Below, one piece after another: positions 8,761-18,683 of a stretch of DNA of 64,000 bases. Source of the DNA: Fen-1273 sp963837815. Lineage in GTDB: Bacteria > Bacteroidota > Ignavibacteria > UBA10030 > UBA6906. The stretch is from NCBI GenBank assembly GCA_963837815.1, contig CAWIOS010000005.1:124001-188000 (forward strand), read 5' to 3'. The notes below the pieces were generated by a model. It did not search any database and was not told where the DNA came from. It saw only the letters and a list, made by a program, of their open reading frames with translations. A program made the position numbers and the translations under genes. Position 1 is the first letter of the stretch; each line of letters begins with the position of its first letter.

Positions 8761-10920
8761 TCAGTATGTCACTTTTGCCAGGGGGGTTCCCCTGGAGGCC
8801 TCGAGCGCTTCCCCGAGCGTGCGCACCCCCTTGTCCGCCAGGAGCGGCAGGAGTTTCAGGAATATCTCCCCTGTGACGATCGCATCCCCGAGGGCGGTAT
8901 GCCGCCCCGCGATATTGACCCCCAGCCTCCCGGCGATTCCCTCGATCGTGTGGTCCTCGTGGTGGGGGTGAACGACCGCGGAAAGGAGCATCGTGTCGAG
9001 GACCGGCATCCTGAGCTGCACGCCGGTGGGGGCTTCCTTGATCTGGAAGAAGCGCATGTCGAACGCGGCGTTATGTCCCACGAGCACCGTGTCCTGCACG
9101 AACCGGCTGAATGCCGGGAGGGCGACCGCAATGCCGGGCTGTCCCCTGACCATGGCATCGTCGATGCCGTGCACATCCGTCGACTCCCGCCCGATCGCGC
9201 GGCCGGGATCGATGAGCTGGTCGAAGACTTCTTCGCCGAGCATCCGCCCGTTCACGATCCTCACCGCCCCGATGGAGACGATCTCGTCCCCCTCCGACGG
9301 ACGGAGCCCCGTCGTTTCGGTGTCAAACGCCGTGAACGTCATCTCCGCGAGAGGCTTCTCCCATGGCTGTGCCGATTGAGGGGAGAGCGCGAAAAGGTCG
9401 AACTCATAAAACTCCGGCCTGCTCTTGAGATGGGTCTGTGCCTGCCACGGGCTCCGCTCTCCGGCCACACCGGAGGACGGCACGAGGACCCGGACGTACG
9501 CCCGCCCTCCGTCAGGATCAACCCCCGACCAGAGCTCGGCGTCGTGCCGCTTGAGGACTTCCGCGAGCGTCACGGGGATTTCCTCCGACGTGATCCTGAT
9601 TCTTGACTGCTCCCACTCCCTGAGCGTCGCTGCCGGCAGTGGCTTTCCGTGCCAGAGGATGTCGAACGAGGCCAGCGCGTCCTTCCGGAGCGTCCGGACG
9701 GCGAATTCCAGCCCGCCCGTGGCCCCCTTGATCGCCGAGGTGAGATACACGAGTGCCTGCACGAGCGTGAAGCTGTCGGCCCTGACGAGTATCCTCTCGT
9801 CGGAGTGGAGGAGTTCCATCCTGACGTCGAGGCTCTGCTCCGCGCTCTGCCTGAACGCGGCGGCGACGTCGCCGGAGACCATCTCCTCGAGCGGCCACTG
9901 CCTGCCGAAGTACTCGGCGTGGTCCGCGCGGCGCGATTCCAGGTATCCGCTCAGCGAGAACGATTCGTCGCGAATGACGCGCGTGAGGAGTTCCCGCTGG
10001 CTGAATTCCATCGACGGGTGGTCCGAGAGGAGTTCGATCGCCGTCCTGACCGTGGCGAGGGATGACCGGAGACGTTCGGTGAGTTCCTCCAGGAGCGACT
10101 CGCGTCTCATGTCGCGCCCGGCCTGTATCGATATGTCCCTGACCAGGAGAATGTATCCGCGGATGGCCGGCCTCCCGGCGATGACCGGCGAAGCTTCGAT
10201 GTGAATGAGGCGCCCGCCGACAGCCCTGGTGACGAAACGCGCGTTCGTTGCTTCGTCCCCAGCCCTGAGAGCACGGTCGATCATCTCAAGGGCGTGGACG
10301 ATGAGGTCCCTGTCGATGAATCCGAACACCGACCTCCCGAGCCCGACGTACGAAGGAAGGGGTGATGCGGCTCCGGGGCTCAGTCCCGGGGGCGTGAGTA
10401 TCCTGCGCGCCCGCCTGTTGTACAGGAGTATCTGCCCCTCCACGTTGCAGACGATCACGCCGTCGGGGAAATCCTGTATCAGCGTCTCGAGGACGGCCTT
10501 CTCCTCTTCCGCCTGGCGGCGGGCGCTTCCGACCGCCTCATCCACGTTTGTCTGCAGGTCCTGTATGCGCTCCAGCGCACGGTTGATTGCGGAGGCGAGC
10601 TGCCTGATACGCGCCGACCCGGCGACGCTGAGCCGGTGCGACGGGTTGACAAGATTCATGACGCGGACGTCGTCGGCGAGTCGGCCGAGCGGTTCGAAGT
10701 AGTGCCTGAAGACCCACAGGGCGGCAGCGATGACGGCGAAAGGAAAGAGAAACGCAGCCGAGAGTATCAGCGCGGGGTGCGCGTCGAGTATGTTCCCGAG
10801 GGCAAGTTTCTCGTCGGGCGTAAGTACGAACCAGACCGCGCCCGCGGCGATGCAAAGGACGAGAACGATACAGGCGACGGTGATCAGCCCGGGGAGTTGC
10901 CTTCGGATGCCAGTCTTCAA
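8761..10920 (-). CDS. Membrane sensor-like protein fused to a DEDDh 3'-5' exonuclease
   Basis: From a TTG at 10920, overlapping the stop of the receiver gene as TTGA, this encodes about 719 residues. Order: short basic N-terminus, two membrane segments (about 10-32 and 45-68), HAMP-like and coiled-coil region, PAS domain (about 130-260), a histidine-kinase-like dimerisation helix, a decayed ATPase-like region, then a DnaQ-type exonuclease. The exonuclease has all DEDDh elements: FDTETTG, GHNAAFDMRFF and HTALGD. At the expected HisKA position the segment reads EELTERLRSSLATV with no phospho-accepting His. The upstream receiver also lacks its Asp, so ordinary phosphotransfer seems lost. An ATG at 10989 also opens the frame but lies well inside the receiver gene. 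Fusions of this kind recur beside DUF294/actP; the nucleic acid substrate is unknown. Confidence 0.85.
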   Translation of the reverse strand: MKTGIRRQLPGLITVACIVLVLCIAAGAVWFVLTPDEKLALGNILDAHPALILSAAFLFPFAVIAAALWVFRHYFEPLGRLADDVRVMNLVNPSHRLSVAGSARIRQLASAINRALERIQDLQTNVDEAVGSARRQAEEEKAVLETLIQDFPDGVIVCNVEGQILLYNRRARRILTPPGLSPGAASPLPSYVGLGRSVFGFIDRDLIVHALEMIDRALRAGDEATNARFVTRAVGGRLIHIEASPVIAGRPAIRGYILLVRDISIQAGRDMRRESLLEELTERLRSSLATVRTAIELLSDHPSMEFSQRELLTRVIRDESFSLSGYLESRRADHAEYFGRQWPLEEMVSGDVAAAFRQSAEQSLDVRMELLHSDERILVRADSFTLVQALVYLTSAIKGATGGLEFAVRTLRKDALASFDILWHGKPLPAATLREWEQSRIRITSEEIPVTLAEVLKRHDAELWSGVDPDGGRAYVRVLVPSSGVAGERSPWQAQTHLKSRPEFYEFDLFALSPQSAQPWEKPLAEMTFTAFDTETTGLRPSEGDEIVSIGAVRIVNGRMLGEEVFDQLIDPGRAIGRESTDVHGIDDAMVRGQPGIAVALPAFSRFVQDTVLVGHNAAFDMRFFQIKEAPTGVQLRMPVLDTMLLSAVVHPHHEDHTIEGIAGRLGVNIAGRHTALGDAIVTGEIFLKLLPLLADKGVRTLGEALEASRGTPLAKVTY

Positions 10921-11300
10921 CGGGACGACACCAGGAGTTGGTTTGCGGTGGCAAGGAGCTCGTGTGTGGAAAAGGGCTTTGTCAGGCATGCGTCCGCCCC
11001 GAGTGCCCTCGCCTTTGCCTTCTCTCCTTCACGCTCCCGGGTTGTCAGCAGGACCACCCGCACCGGCTGCCACTCGCGACGGGCGTGCACCACCTGGCAT
11101 ATCTCGAACCCGCTCCGGAACGGGAGCCGTGCCTCGGCCACCAGGATGTCGGGGCGGAACGGGTCCATCCGTTCAAGCGCCTCCTCCCCGGTACGGGCGA
11201 CTTCCACGCGGAATCCGTTCTGGGCGAAGAGGAGTTCAAGCGCAAGCGCGAAGTTCGGATCGTCGTCGACGATGAGGACCTTTTTCGGCTCCTGGTTCAT
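10917..11300 (-). CDS. Stand-alone receiver-like protein with Glu in place of the phospho-Asp
   Basis: This 127-residue protein has the CheY-like fold: acidic pocket VDDD at residues 11-14, the conserved Thr after beta-4, and the TKPF Lys. At the phosphorylation site (PDILVAEARLP) the usual Asp is Glu56. Glu at this position often mimics a permanently activated receiver. The gene ends inside the start of the exonuclease-fusion gene (TTGA overlap), so the two are almost certainly co-expressed and likely act together. No output domain is present. Confidence 0.85.
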   Translation of the reverse strand: MNQEPKKVLIVDDDPNFALALELLFAQNGFRVEVARTGEEALERMDPFRPDILVAEARLPFRSGFEICQVVHARREWQPVRVVLLTTREREGEKAKARALGADACLTKPFSTHELLATANQLLVSSR

Positions 11301-11440
11301 TGTGCAGGTTCAGCCCTCCCTTGGTAGATACAGTTTCGCCCTGACAAAAACAAAGCCCCCTGCCAATGCGAGCCCTCGCCTTGACTCTCACCCCCCTCCG
11401 CCGTACGTTTGTGCACCACTCACAACTGGGAATTCACGCC

Positions 11441-11884
11441 ATGGGACCCCTGGGCTTCACCGGTATATTCATGATTGTGCTGATTGCCGTCGCTATCTGC
11501 CTGATTCCGGAGATCTTCTTCATCGTCACGCTGCAGAAGGCCCTGCAGAGGTGCTCTCCGGAGAACCGGATCATGTCGCCGGGGTCGACCTGGCTCATGC
11601 TCATCCCCCTGTTTAACCTCGTCTGGATATTCATCATCGTAACGCAGGTGGCGGAATCGCTCGAGCGGGAATTCCGGAAACGGAACATCCCCGTGGAACC
11701 CGCCCCGGGGAAGAGCATCGGTCTCGCCTGGTGCATACTGACGATCTGCTGCATCATACCGCTCGTGGGCATATTCACCGGGATTGCCGCCATCGTGTGC
11801 TGGATCCTGTACTGGGTGAAAATCGCGGGGTTCTCGGCGACGCTCGCCTCTGCACCGCTCGGTCATCCCCCGGTTACCGCGTGA
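11441..11884 (+). CDS. Small conserved inner-membrane protein
   Basis: The ATG at 11441 gives 147 residues. Three hydrophobic stretches are visible (about 4-27, 55-75, and a long segment 97-132 that may span twice). Between them is a polar loop with EFRKRNIP. The sequence pattern is familiar from proteins annotated only as DUF-type membrane proteins, and I cannot assign a function. The open frame extends upstream to 11366, but the N-terminal extension is not hydrophobic and overlaps the promoter region. The stop overlaps the GTG start of the lipoprotein gene (GTGA at 11881-11884), which suggests a two-gene operon. Confidence 0.65.
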   Translation: MGPLGFTGIFMIVLIAVAICLIPEIFFIVTLQKALQRCSPENRIMSPGSTWLMLIPLFNLVWIFIIVTQVAESLEREFRKRNIPVEPAPGKSIGLAWCILTICCIIPLVGIFTGIAAIVCWILYWVKIAGFSATLASAPLGHPPVTA

Positions 11885-12621
11885 AGAAAACGTCCCCCTG
11901 TGCAATTCCGGATCCCCCTGTGCGGTCCTCCCGCGCCGCGCGCGCGCGGGCCGCGTTGCTTCTCCTGTGCTCCGTTGCGCTTGCAGGGTGCACGTCCCTC
12001 GCGCTTCAGAGCAGCTGGAACGACGCCGGGGGAGCGCCGGATCCGAACGGATGGCGCGGGTCCCTCATTTCACTGGGGGACCGGGATGCGTCGATCGCGG
12101 TGCAGAACGACAGCAGGTTCGTCATCGTCGCGTTTACAACGACGGACCCGGCACTGGTAGAGCGGATCCTCCACCAGGGAATATTCATCTGGTTTGACCC
12201 GTACGGGGGGGAAGCCCACAGGTTTGGCATCAGGTACCCGGTGGCGTGGGGCGCGCTCCCTGTTTCGGTGGACGGCGCCCCCCGTCCTGATGCGAATCTC
12301 CCCGGTTCGTTCGGACCCGGCTGGGGAAAACCCGGAGACGATCTGGAGATTTACACCGACGGGTACAAAGAATACGAGCGTCTCGGGAAGAAGGACGCGG
12401 GAGGGATCGACGTTGCGGTCTCGAAGCTCTCTGATACGCTCCTCTGCCAGGTCAGAGTCCCGCTCAGGGGGACCGCTCCTTCCCCCTATGCATTGAACGC
12501 GTCGCCGGGCGACCTGATCGGCGTCGGCATCGAGACCCGCGCCAATCTCGCATCTGTGGAATCGATCGGCTCGATACTTCCGCTCCACTCCTGGAGACAG
12601 ATCCGGCTGGCGGTGCGCTGA
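11881..12621 (+). CDS. Predicted lipoprotein of unknown function
   Basis: From GTG 11881 this is a 246-residue protein with a basic, then hydrophobic leader and a lipobox LAGC near residue 36, so it should be a lipid-anchored envelope protein. The mature part begins with a Trp-containing segment and is soluble, rich in beta structure, with no motif I recognise. The start overlaps the stop of the preceding membrane-protein gene. The upstream open frame (to 11731) overlaps that gene and lacks a signal peptide, so it was not used. A short hairpin (GCTGC/GCAGC) follows near 12628. Confidence 0.6.
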   Translation: MKKTSPCAIPDPPVRSSRAARARAALLLLCSVALAGCTSLALQSSWNDAGGAPDPNGWRGSLISLGDRDASIAVQNDSRFVIVAFTTTDPALVERILHQGIFIWFDPYGGEAHRFGIRYPVAWGALPVSVDGAPRPDANLPGSFGPGWGKPGDDLEIYTDGYKEYERLGKKDAGGIDVAVSKLSDTLLCQVRVPLRGTAPSPYALNASPGDLIGVGIETRANLASVESIGSILPLHSWRQIRLAVR

Positions 12622-12705
12622 TCGCGCGCTGCCGGCTTTTGCAGCGGGGGATGCAGTTCCCCCGGCGCTCTCACATATCCTGACATCACAAATCCCGGAT
12701 AGTCC

Positions 12706-15468
12706 ATGAACGTCTTGACCATGAAATTCCCGGCAGGCAGATATGCCCTTCTCTCCCTTGCAGCATTTCTCTTCTCTGCCGGAGTGCCTGTGTCCTTCTC
12801 CGGGGAGAAGACCGCGCCCCCGGGATCTCCCGTACCGGAGAGCATCGACCTGAACGGAACGTGGCTCATGAAGGACTTCACGATCGGCGTCGGGCTCACG
12901 CGTGACGTTAACCAGCCGGGGAAGGTGCCGGCGGACGCCGTTCCGATCAGAATACCCGGGACAGTGCGCAAAGCCCTTCTGGAAGCCGGCGACATCCCCG
13001 ATCCATACTACGGTTATGACAACGAGAAGTCTCTCTGGGTGGAGCAGAAGGAGTGGTGGTTCTTCAAGACCTTCACGGCAGGGAAGGAACTCAAGGGAAA
13101 ATACATCGACCTCGTGTTCGAAGGCGCATCGTTCCAGGGGGAGGTCTGGGTCAATGGCACGCAGGTCGGCGATCTGAAGGGGATGCTGAATCCCCGTTCG
13201 TTCGACGTTTCAGGGGCGCTCAAGTACGGGGAGCAGAATTCGATCGCCGTCCGGCTCGAGGCCACACCGGATGCCCGGGTCAACCTCGTAGAGCGCGGCC
13301 TCACGTGGGACTCGCCCCGCGATCAGCTCTACTCGATCGCACAGTGTATGTACGGGTGGGACTGGGGGCCGCACGGAGTGCCGGTGGGTCTCTGGAGGCC
13401 CGTCAGGCTTCGTGTGAGCGGTCCCGTCCGTATCGACAATCCGTACATCACGTCCCATTTTACGACGGTCGCGGAAGCGGTATGCACCGTGGAGACGGAG
13501 GTACGCAACCTTTCCGACACGCCGCAGAAGGGAAACCTGGAGGGGGAGATCAGCGAAGAGGAGACCGGGAGAACCGCCGGGCATTTTGCGGATGCATACA
13601 CCCTCGCCCCCGGGGAAACGCGCCATCTCACGCACAGCGTCACGGTGAATGAGCCGCGCCTCTGGTGGCCGAACGGGATGGGGAAGCAGAACCTGTACCG
13701 CTTGAGAGAAAAGGCATGGGCCGGCGGTGCGGTCTCCGAGAGCACGGCGACGTCGTTCGGCATCCGCGAGCTGAAGCTCGTCGAGAACGAAAACGTCGGC
13801 GAGTTCATCAAGAAGATGAAGATCGAAGCCGGTAATCCTTACCAGCTCGGGAAGGTGGTCGGTTCGTATCCGTGGACGTTCCTCGTCAACGGCCGGAAGA
13901 TGTTCGCCAGGGGGGGAACTGGATCCCCGTCGACCAGATGCTCAGGCTCGACCGCGGCCGGTACGACCGGCTTCTCTTGCTGGCGAAAGACGCGCATTTC
14001 AACCTGCTCCGCGTCTGGGGCGGGGGTCTCTACGAGACGGATGATTTCTACGAGCTCTGCGACAGGTACGGGATCCTTGCGTGGCAGGAGTTCCTGAGCA
14101 ACAGGAGCTTCTCGAAGATCGACCGCCGGAACTTCCTCGAAGGGGCGGAGTCGGCCGTGGATCGCCTGAGGAACCATCCGAGCCTGACGTTCTGGTGCGG
14201 CGGCAACGAATTCGACCCGGACGACTCCGGGAGCAAGGCGGTCATCGATTCGCTCGCCGCACTCCTCGTGCGGCTCGACCCGAACAGGGAGTTCCACCGG
14301 GCCTCCCCGTACAAGGGAGATGATCACTACTGGGGCGTGTGGCACGGCCAGGAGCCGTACACGGCGTACCGCGTCGTCCGCCCGTTCAGGAGCGAGGCGG
14401 GGGTCAACACGTTCCCCGTGATGGAAGATTACGTGCGGTTCACCCCGCAGTCCCTCCTCTGGCCGCTCGACACCACGTACGTTGAATATCACGGCGAGTA
14501 CAACACGCGGTTCGAGCTCGTGAAGAAACTCGACCGCTATGCCGACGAGTTCGGTGCACCGTCATCGATAGGCGACGAGATCAGGAAGAGCGAACTCTAC
14601 CAGGCGCTGGCAACGTCGTTCAACATGGAATTCTGCCGCTCGCACAAGTTCCAGAACAGCGGCGTCCTCATCTGGCAGTACAACGACATCTGGCCCTGCA
14701 TCTCCTGGTCGATCGTCGACTGGTACGGGACGCCGAAGCCGTCCTACTACTACCTGAAGCGCGCCGCGGAGCCCGTCCACGTATCGGCGGATTACGAGCG
14801 CTACAGGTGGAAGGCGGGGGAGACGTTCGGTGCGGACATCCACCTGCTCAACGACACGGAAGACCCGGTGGCCGATTGCACGTACGAAGCGAAGCTTCTC
14901 AGCGTGGAAGGGAAGACGCTTGCGGAGAAGAATCGGTCCCGCCACCACCGCCTCGAACACGTCGACCACGCTGGGACGGATCGAGATGAACCTGCCGGAG
15001 TCGATGGCAGGGAAGCCGTTCCTTGTGTCCGTCCGGCTGAAGGGGTATAAGGGGAAGACCGTCTCCGAGTCTCTGTATCCGATCGCGGTGACCGGTCCCG
15101 GCGGCGGGGATACCTATGCGGGGATATTCGACGGGATGGGCTCGATGCCGGCTGTCCCGCTTTCTCTCGCTCCGGCCGTGCCGGAGGCCGTGCTGAACGG
15201 CTCGGCCCCCGGCTCGTTCGATCTGACCGTTTCCAACCCGACGGACAGGCTCGCATTCTTCGTCCGGATTCGGCTCCTGGAAGAATCGGAGACGCTCAAG
15301 ACGATGTACAGCGACAACTACTTCTCTCTCCTGCCGGGGGAGACGACGACGGTTACGGTGACGCTCCGCACCACGATGCCGGAGTCTCTTCCCTCACGGG
15401 TTCGATTCGAGATCTCCGGCTGGAACGTCCCGGCGCAGACGTGCGACGTCAGCGTGAAGAAGGACTGA
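12706..15468 (+). CDS. Exported GH2 beta-mannosidase, broken by two frameshifts
   Basis: Three overlapping frames (12706-14097, 13872-15050, 14830-15468) together spell one protein of about 920 residues. It has a signal peptide, a GH2 sugar-binding domain (about 45-215), an immunoglobulin-like domain, a TIM barrel with RGGNWIPVDQM and FWCGGNEFD (the NE pair containing the acid/base Glu), and C-terminal Ig-like domains. It should release terminal beta-mannose from mannans or N-glycan-like chains in the periplasm. The first shift is at G tract 13910-13916, where one added G restores RGGNWIP. The second is near 14936-14940, where one base too many is present. The 3' end overlaps the convergent rhamnosidase gene by 20 bp. 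An alternative ATG lies at 12721. Confidence 0.85.
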
Positions 15469-17821
15469 CCGGCGCCGACGTGAACCGGCTGGTTCCCGAC
15501 TTCAGCACGTGATGATCCCCGTTCGGCATGACGGCCGTCGCCTCCATCCCGTCGGGGATCGTCACGTTCATCGTGAACGTATCCTTGCTCTTCTCCCAGT
15601 CGACGTCGATCTCCCCGTTGGGGCTCTTGAACGTCGCGCGGGCGCTGTCGATGAGCCCGGGCTCCGGCGCGATCAGCACCTTCTTCCACCCGATGCTCCC
15701 GCTCTGCTGGCGGATGCCCGCCACGTACGCGTAGTGCCATTCCACGAGATGCCCGAGCATGTAGTGGTTCATGCTGTTCCCCGTCCCCGGCTTCGCATCC
15801 CAGCTCTCGGGGAGCGTCGTCAGTCCCTGTTTGACCATGTACCCGTAGCTTCCCTGGTTCTCGCGGCTGTAGATCCTGTCGAGCACGTCGCTCCGGCCTC
15901 CTTCGGCGAGCGCCCGGATGAGGAACACCTGCATCACCTCTCCCACCGTCTGCTGGTAGTTGCGCCGTTCCAGGTCCTCCACGACGGCCTGGAGAACCGC
16001 CTTGCGGTCTTCTTCGGGTATGAGTCCCGCGCAGAGCGCCACGCAGTTGGCGGCCTGGCAGGAGCCGTGATTGAGGACCGACTTCCTGACGGGATCGTAG
16101 AACCGCCTCTGGAAATCCTCCCTGATCCGGGCCTGGAGCCTGTCGTAGATGAACGCATCCGCCGTCTGCCCGAGGACCTCGGCGGCGTGAAGCACCGTCT
16201 GGGCCCCCATCGCCCAGACCGCGGTCGCCGTCAATGTTGTCGGCGTCCATTGTGACGGGCCGTCTCCCTTGCCGTGGCCGTAATCGTACCAGTCGCCGAG
16301 GTTGCTGTTGATGACGCCGTCCTTCGCGGAGAGGGAGAGGTAATCTACGTAGCGCTTCATGCTCTCGTACGCGGAATCGAGGGCTTTCCTGTCGCCGTAC
16401 CACTCGTAGAGATGCCAGGGGACGAAGACGCTCGAGATTCCCCATTCCGCCGCCTCGTTCCAGTAGCCGTGCGGCGGGATCCCCACGAGATAGTTCGGGC
16501 AGTTTGTCGGGACGTGCCCGTCGGGAAGCTGCGTGTCGCGGATGTCACGGTCGATCTTGTTAAACCAGCTCCGGACGTCGTACCCGTAGCTGATCGCGCG
16601 CGCCATGTGCCAGTTCTGTTCCTGCCAGCCGTTCTTTTCCCTGTGGGGGCAGTCGGTCGCGACGTAGCTCATGTTGGACCGGATCGACCAGTCGATGAGG
16701 GCGTGCGCCTTGTTCTGTATCTCGTTGGAGCACGTGAACGTTCCGGCGATCGGACAATCGGCCCTGGTGTGGACGAGCGAGAGATGCCTGATGACGGGGA
16801 GATTCCCCGGGTTCGGGTATCCCTCGGGGACGGCGCCCGTGACCCCGACGTACTGGCACCCGACGTAACAGAAGAGCACCTGGTGGGTTTCGTCTCCCGT
16901 TCCGGCAAGCGTGTAGTCGTGCCAGATCTCCTTCCCCGTTCCCCACGTGTACGTGAACTGCACGTGCCCGGCGGGGTTGACGTACTCCGACGGTTTGAAC
17001 CGCACTCTCTGCCCGGCGGAGCCCGTCACGGTGAACCGGAGGAGCGCGGAGCAGTTCTGGGAGAATATGAACGTATACTCCCCCGGATTCGGGGAGACGA
17101 TCTTCACGGGATCAAAAACCTCGTGTGCGGTGATCGGCGGGGCCGTGAACAGCTCCGGCGTTCCCGCGGGGGGACGGACCACCGCCGCCTTGAGCCACGA
17201 CCTGTCGTCAAACCCGGGCCGGGACCATCCCTCCGGATTGAGCCGAGCGTCGAAGTCCTCCCCGCCGTAGATGTTCGACGACGTCAGGGGACCGTCATGC
17301 CACTTCCACGAGCCGTCGCTCCAGACGATCTTTTCCTTCCCGTCGCTCGTCCGTATGCGCGCTTCCAGGTGGATGAGATACGGGCGCCCTTCCGAGAAGT
17401 CGGGCATGGCGTCGGTCTTCACGTAGCGCATCGTGTCCGTCGGCTTCTCCACGCGCCAGAAAGAATTTCCGAGCTGCACCCCCCACACGTTTTCACCCTT
17501 CTGCAGGAGTTTGCTGATGTCAAATTCCTGGTAGTAGATCGTCTTGTTATATTCCGACCACGGCTGTCCTATGAGCGCCTCCCCGGTATGTTTCCCGTTC
17601 AGAAGGAGCTCGTAGTGTCCGAGACCGGTGATCCTGACCGACCCGGCGACCGGTTCGGCGTCAAGCGTGAACGTTCCCCTGAACATCGGGCACGGTGTGC
17701 TGCCGATCTTCTGCGCTCCCTCGCGGGGTGCGATCCAGTGCGAATCTCCGGCACCGGGAGAGGAATCGGCGATCAGGGGGACGGCGAAACAGGCAATGAG
17801 GGCGAATACTCTGGGGTTCAT
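15449..17821 (-). CDS. Exported GH78 alpha-L-rhamnosidase
   Basis: This 790-residue protein has a signal peptide (about 1-25). It is followed by the beta-sandwich carbohydrate-binding region with LGHYELLLNGK near residue 66, a second beta domain, the (alpha/alpha)6 barrel with the family motif ATDCPHREKNGWQEQ near residue 400 and the NEAAEWG segment that follows, and a C-terminal beta domain. GH78 enzymes cleave terminal alpha-L-rhamnose from plant and bacterial glycans. It converges with the mannosidase gene, and the two ends overlap by 20 bp, so both probably belong to a polysaccharide-use locus. No SusC/SusD pair is present in the window. Confidence 0.93.
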   Translation of the reverse strand: MNPRVFALIACFAVPLIADSSPGAGDSHWIAPREGAQKIGSTPCPMFRGTFTLDAEPVAGSVRITGLGHYELLLNGKHTGEALIGQPWSEYNKTIYYQEFDISKLLQKGENVWGVQLGNSFWRVEKPTDTMRYVKTDAMPDFSEGRPYLIHLEARIRTSDGKEKIVWSDGSWKWHDGPLTSSNIYGGEDFDARLNPEGWSRPGFDDRSWLKAAVVRPPAGTPELFTAPPITAHEVFDPVKIVSPNPGEYTFIFSQNCSALLRFTVTGSAGQRVRFKPSEYVNPAGHVQFTYTWGTGKEIWHDYTLAGTGDETHQVLFCYVGCQYVGVTGAVPEGYPNPGNLPVIRHLSLVHTRADCPIAGTFTCSNEIQNKAHALIDWSIRSNMSYVATDCPHREKNGWQEQNWHMARAISYGYDVRSWFNKIDRDIRDTQLPDGHVPTNCPNYLVGIPPHGYWNEAAEWGISSVFVPWHLYEWYGDRKALDSAYESMKRYVDYLSLSAKDGVINSNLGDWYDYGHGKGDGPSQWTPTTLTATAVWAMGAQTVLHAAEVLGQTADAFIYDRLQARIREDFQRRFYDPVRKSVLNHGSCQAANCVALCAGLIPEEDRKAVLQAVVEDLERRNYQQTVGEVMQVFLIRALAEGGRSDVLDRIYSRENQGSYGYMVKQGLTTLPESWDAKPGTGNSMNHYMLGHLVEWHYAYVAGIRQQSGSIGWKKVLIAPEPGLIDSARATFKSPNGEIDVDWEKSKDTFTMNVTIPDGMEATAVMPNGDHHVLKSGTSRFTSAPVSPSSR

Positions 17822-18039
17822 GGGAGGCCTTCGTTCTGTGTGGGCTTTCGTTGGGACAATGCACTATACGCCCAATCGGGTTCATTCGCAACCCCTTCGG
17901 CGCGCCGTTCCGGTGTCACGCCGGCCGACCGCCCGGCTCCGGCCGTGTTATTGACTCTTGGCTGCCGGAGGGGTATAATTGCATTGAGCCGATCCCTGGC
18001 GCGGCACACGACCCCGTTCACAGGAGAGAAGGAGCGTCC

Positions 18040-18639
18040 ATGGCGTTCATCGAGACGGTAAAAGAGGAGGAAGCGACCGGCGCCGTCAGGCAGATGTATG
18101 ACGAGGAGAGGAAAGCGCGCGGATACGTTCCGAATTTTGCCCGCGTCTTCAGTCTCCGTCCGCACGTGAGGGAGGCCTGGATCAATCTTCAGAAATCTGT
18201 CCGCAGCACCATGGACACCCGCCGGTTCGAGCTTGTGACGATCGCCGCGGCGAGGGCGCTCCAGAGTTCCTACTGCATGCTCGCGCACGGATCGATACTC
18301 CTCAAACAGTTCTACGGATCGGAGCAGGTCGCCTTAATAGCGTCCGATTACCGCCACGCAGGGTTGACGGAGGCGGAGGTGGCGATGATGGAGTTTGCCG
18401 AAAAGCTGGTCAAAAGCGCGTGCTCGGTGACGAAGGAGGACGTCGATAGGCTCCGCGCCCTGGGGTTCACCGACCCGGAGATTTTCGACATCACCGCCGC
18501 CGCGACGCTGCGCTGTTTCTTCAGCAAGACGCTCGACGCGCTCGGCGCGGAGCCGGACAGCGCGTACCTCGGTCTCGAAGAGCGCGTCCGGCGCGAGCTG
18601 ACCGTCGGACGGCATATCGAAGGGGAGACCCGCCCGTAA
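18040..18639 (+). CDS. Carboxymuconolactone decarboxylase/AhpD-like peroxidase-related protein
   Basis: The ATG at 18040 follows GGAGAAGGAG and gives 199 residues. The frame is open further upstream but without a plausible start. The family motif appears as SSYCMLAHG near residues 85-93, that is CxxxH rather than the CxxC of true AhpD. This matches the peroxidase-related subgroup. Members are small all-helical proteins that use the Cys/His site in peroxide reduction or related redox chemistry. The gene is followed 44 bp later by a DsrE-type gene on the same strand. Confidence 0.8.
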   Translation: MAFIETVKEEEATGAVRQMYDEERKARGYVPNFARVFSLRPHVREAWINLQKSVRSTMDTRRFELVTIAAARALQSSYCMLAHGSILLKQFYGSEQVALIASDYRHAGLTEAEVAMMEFAEKLVKSACSVTKEDVDRLRALGFTDPEIFDITAAATLRCFFSKTLDALGAEPDSAYLGLEERVRRELTVGRHIEGETRP

Positions 18640-18683
18640 CCCCCGGGACGCATACATCTTTTACTATTCTGGAGGGATCCGGC

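Noticed and set aside
16274..18061. 595-codon open frame antisense to the GH78 gene
   Set aside because: Composition rich in Arg, Val and Asp with no motif; the rhamnosidase on the minus strand has full family motifs.
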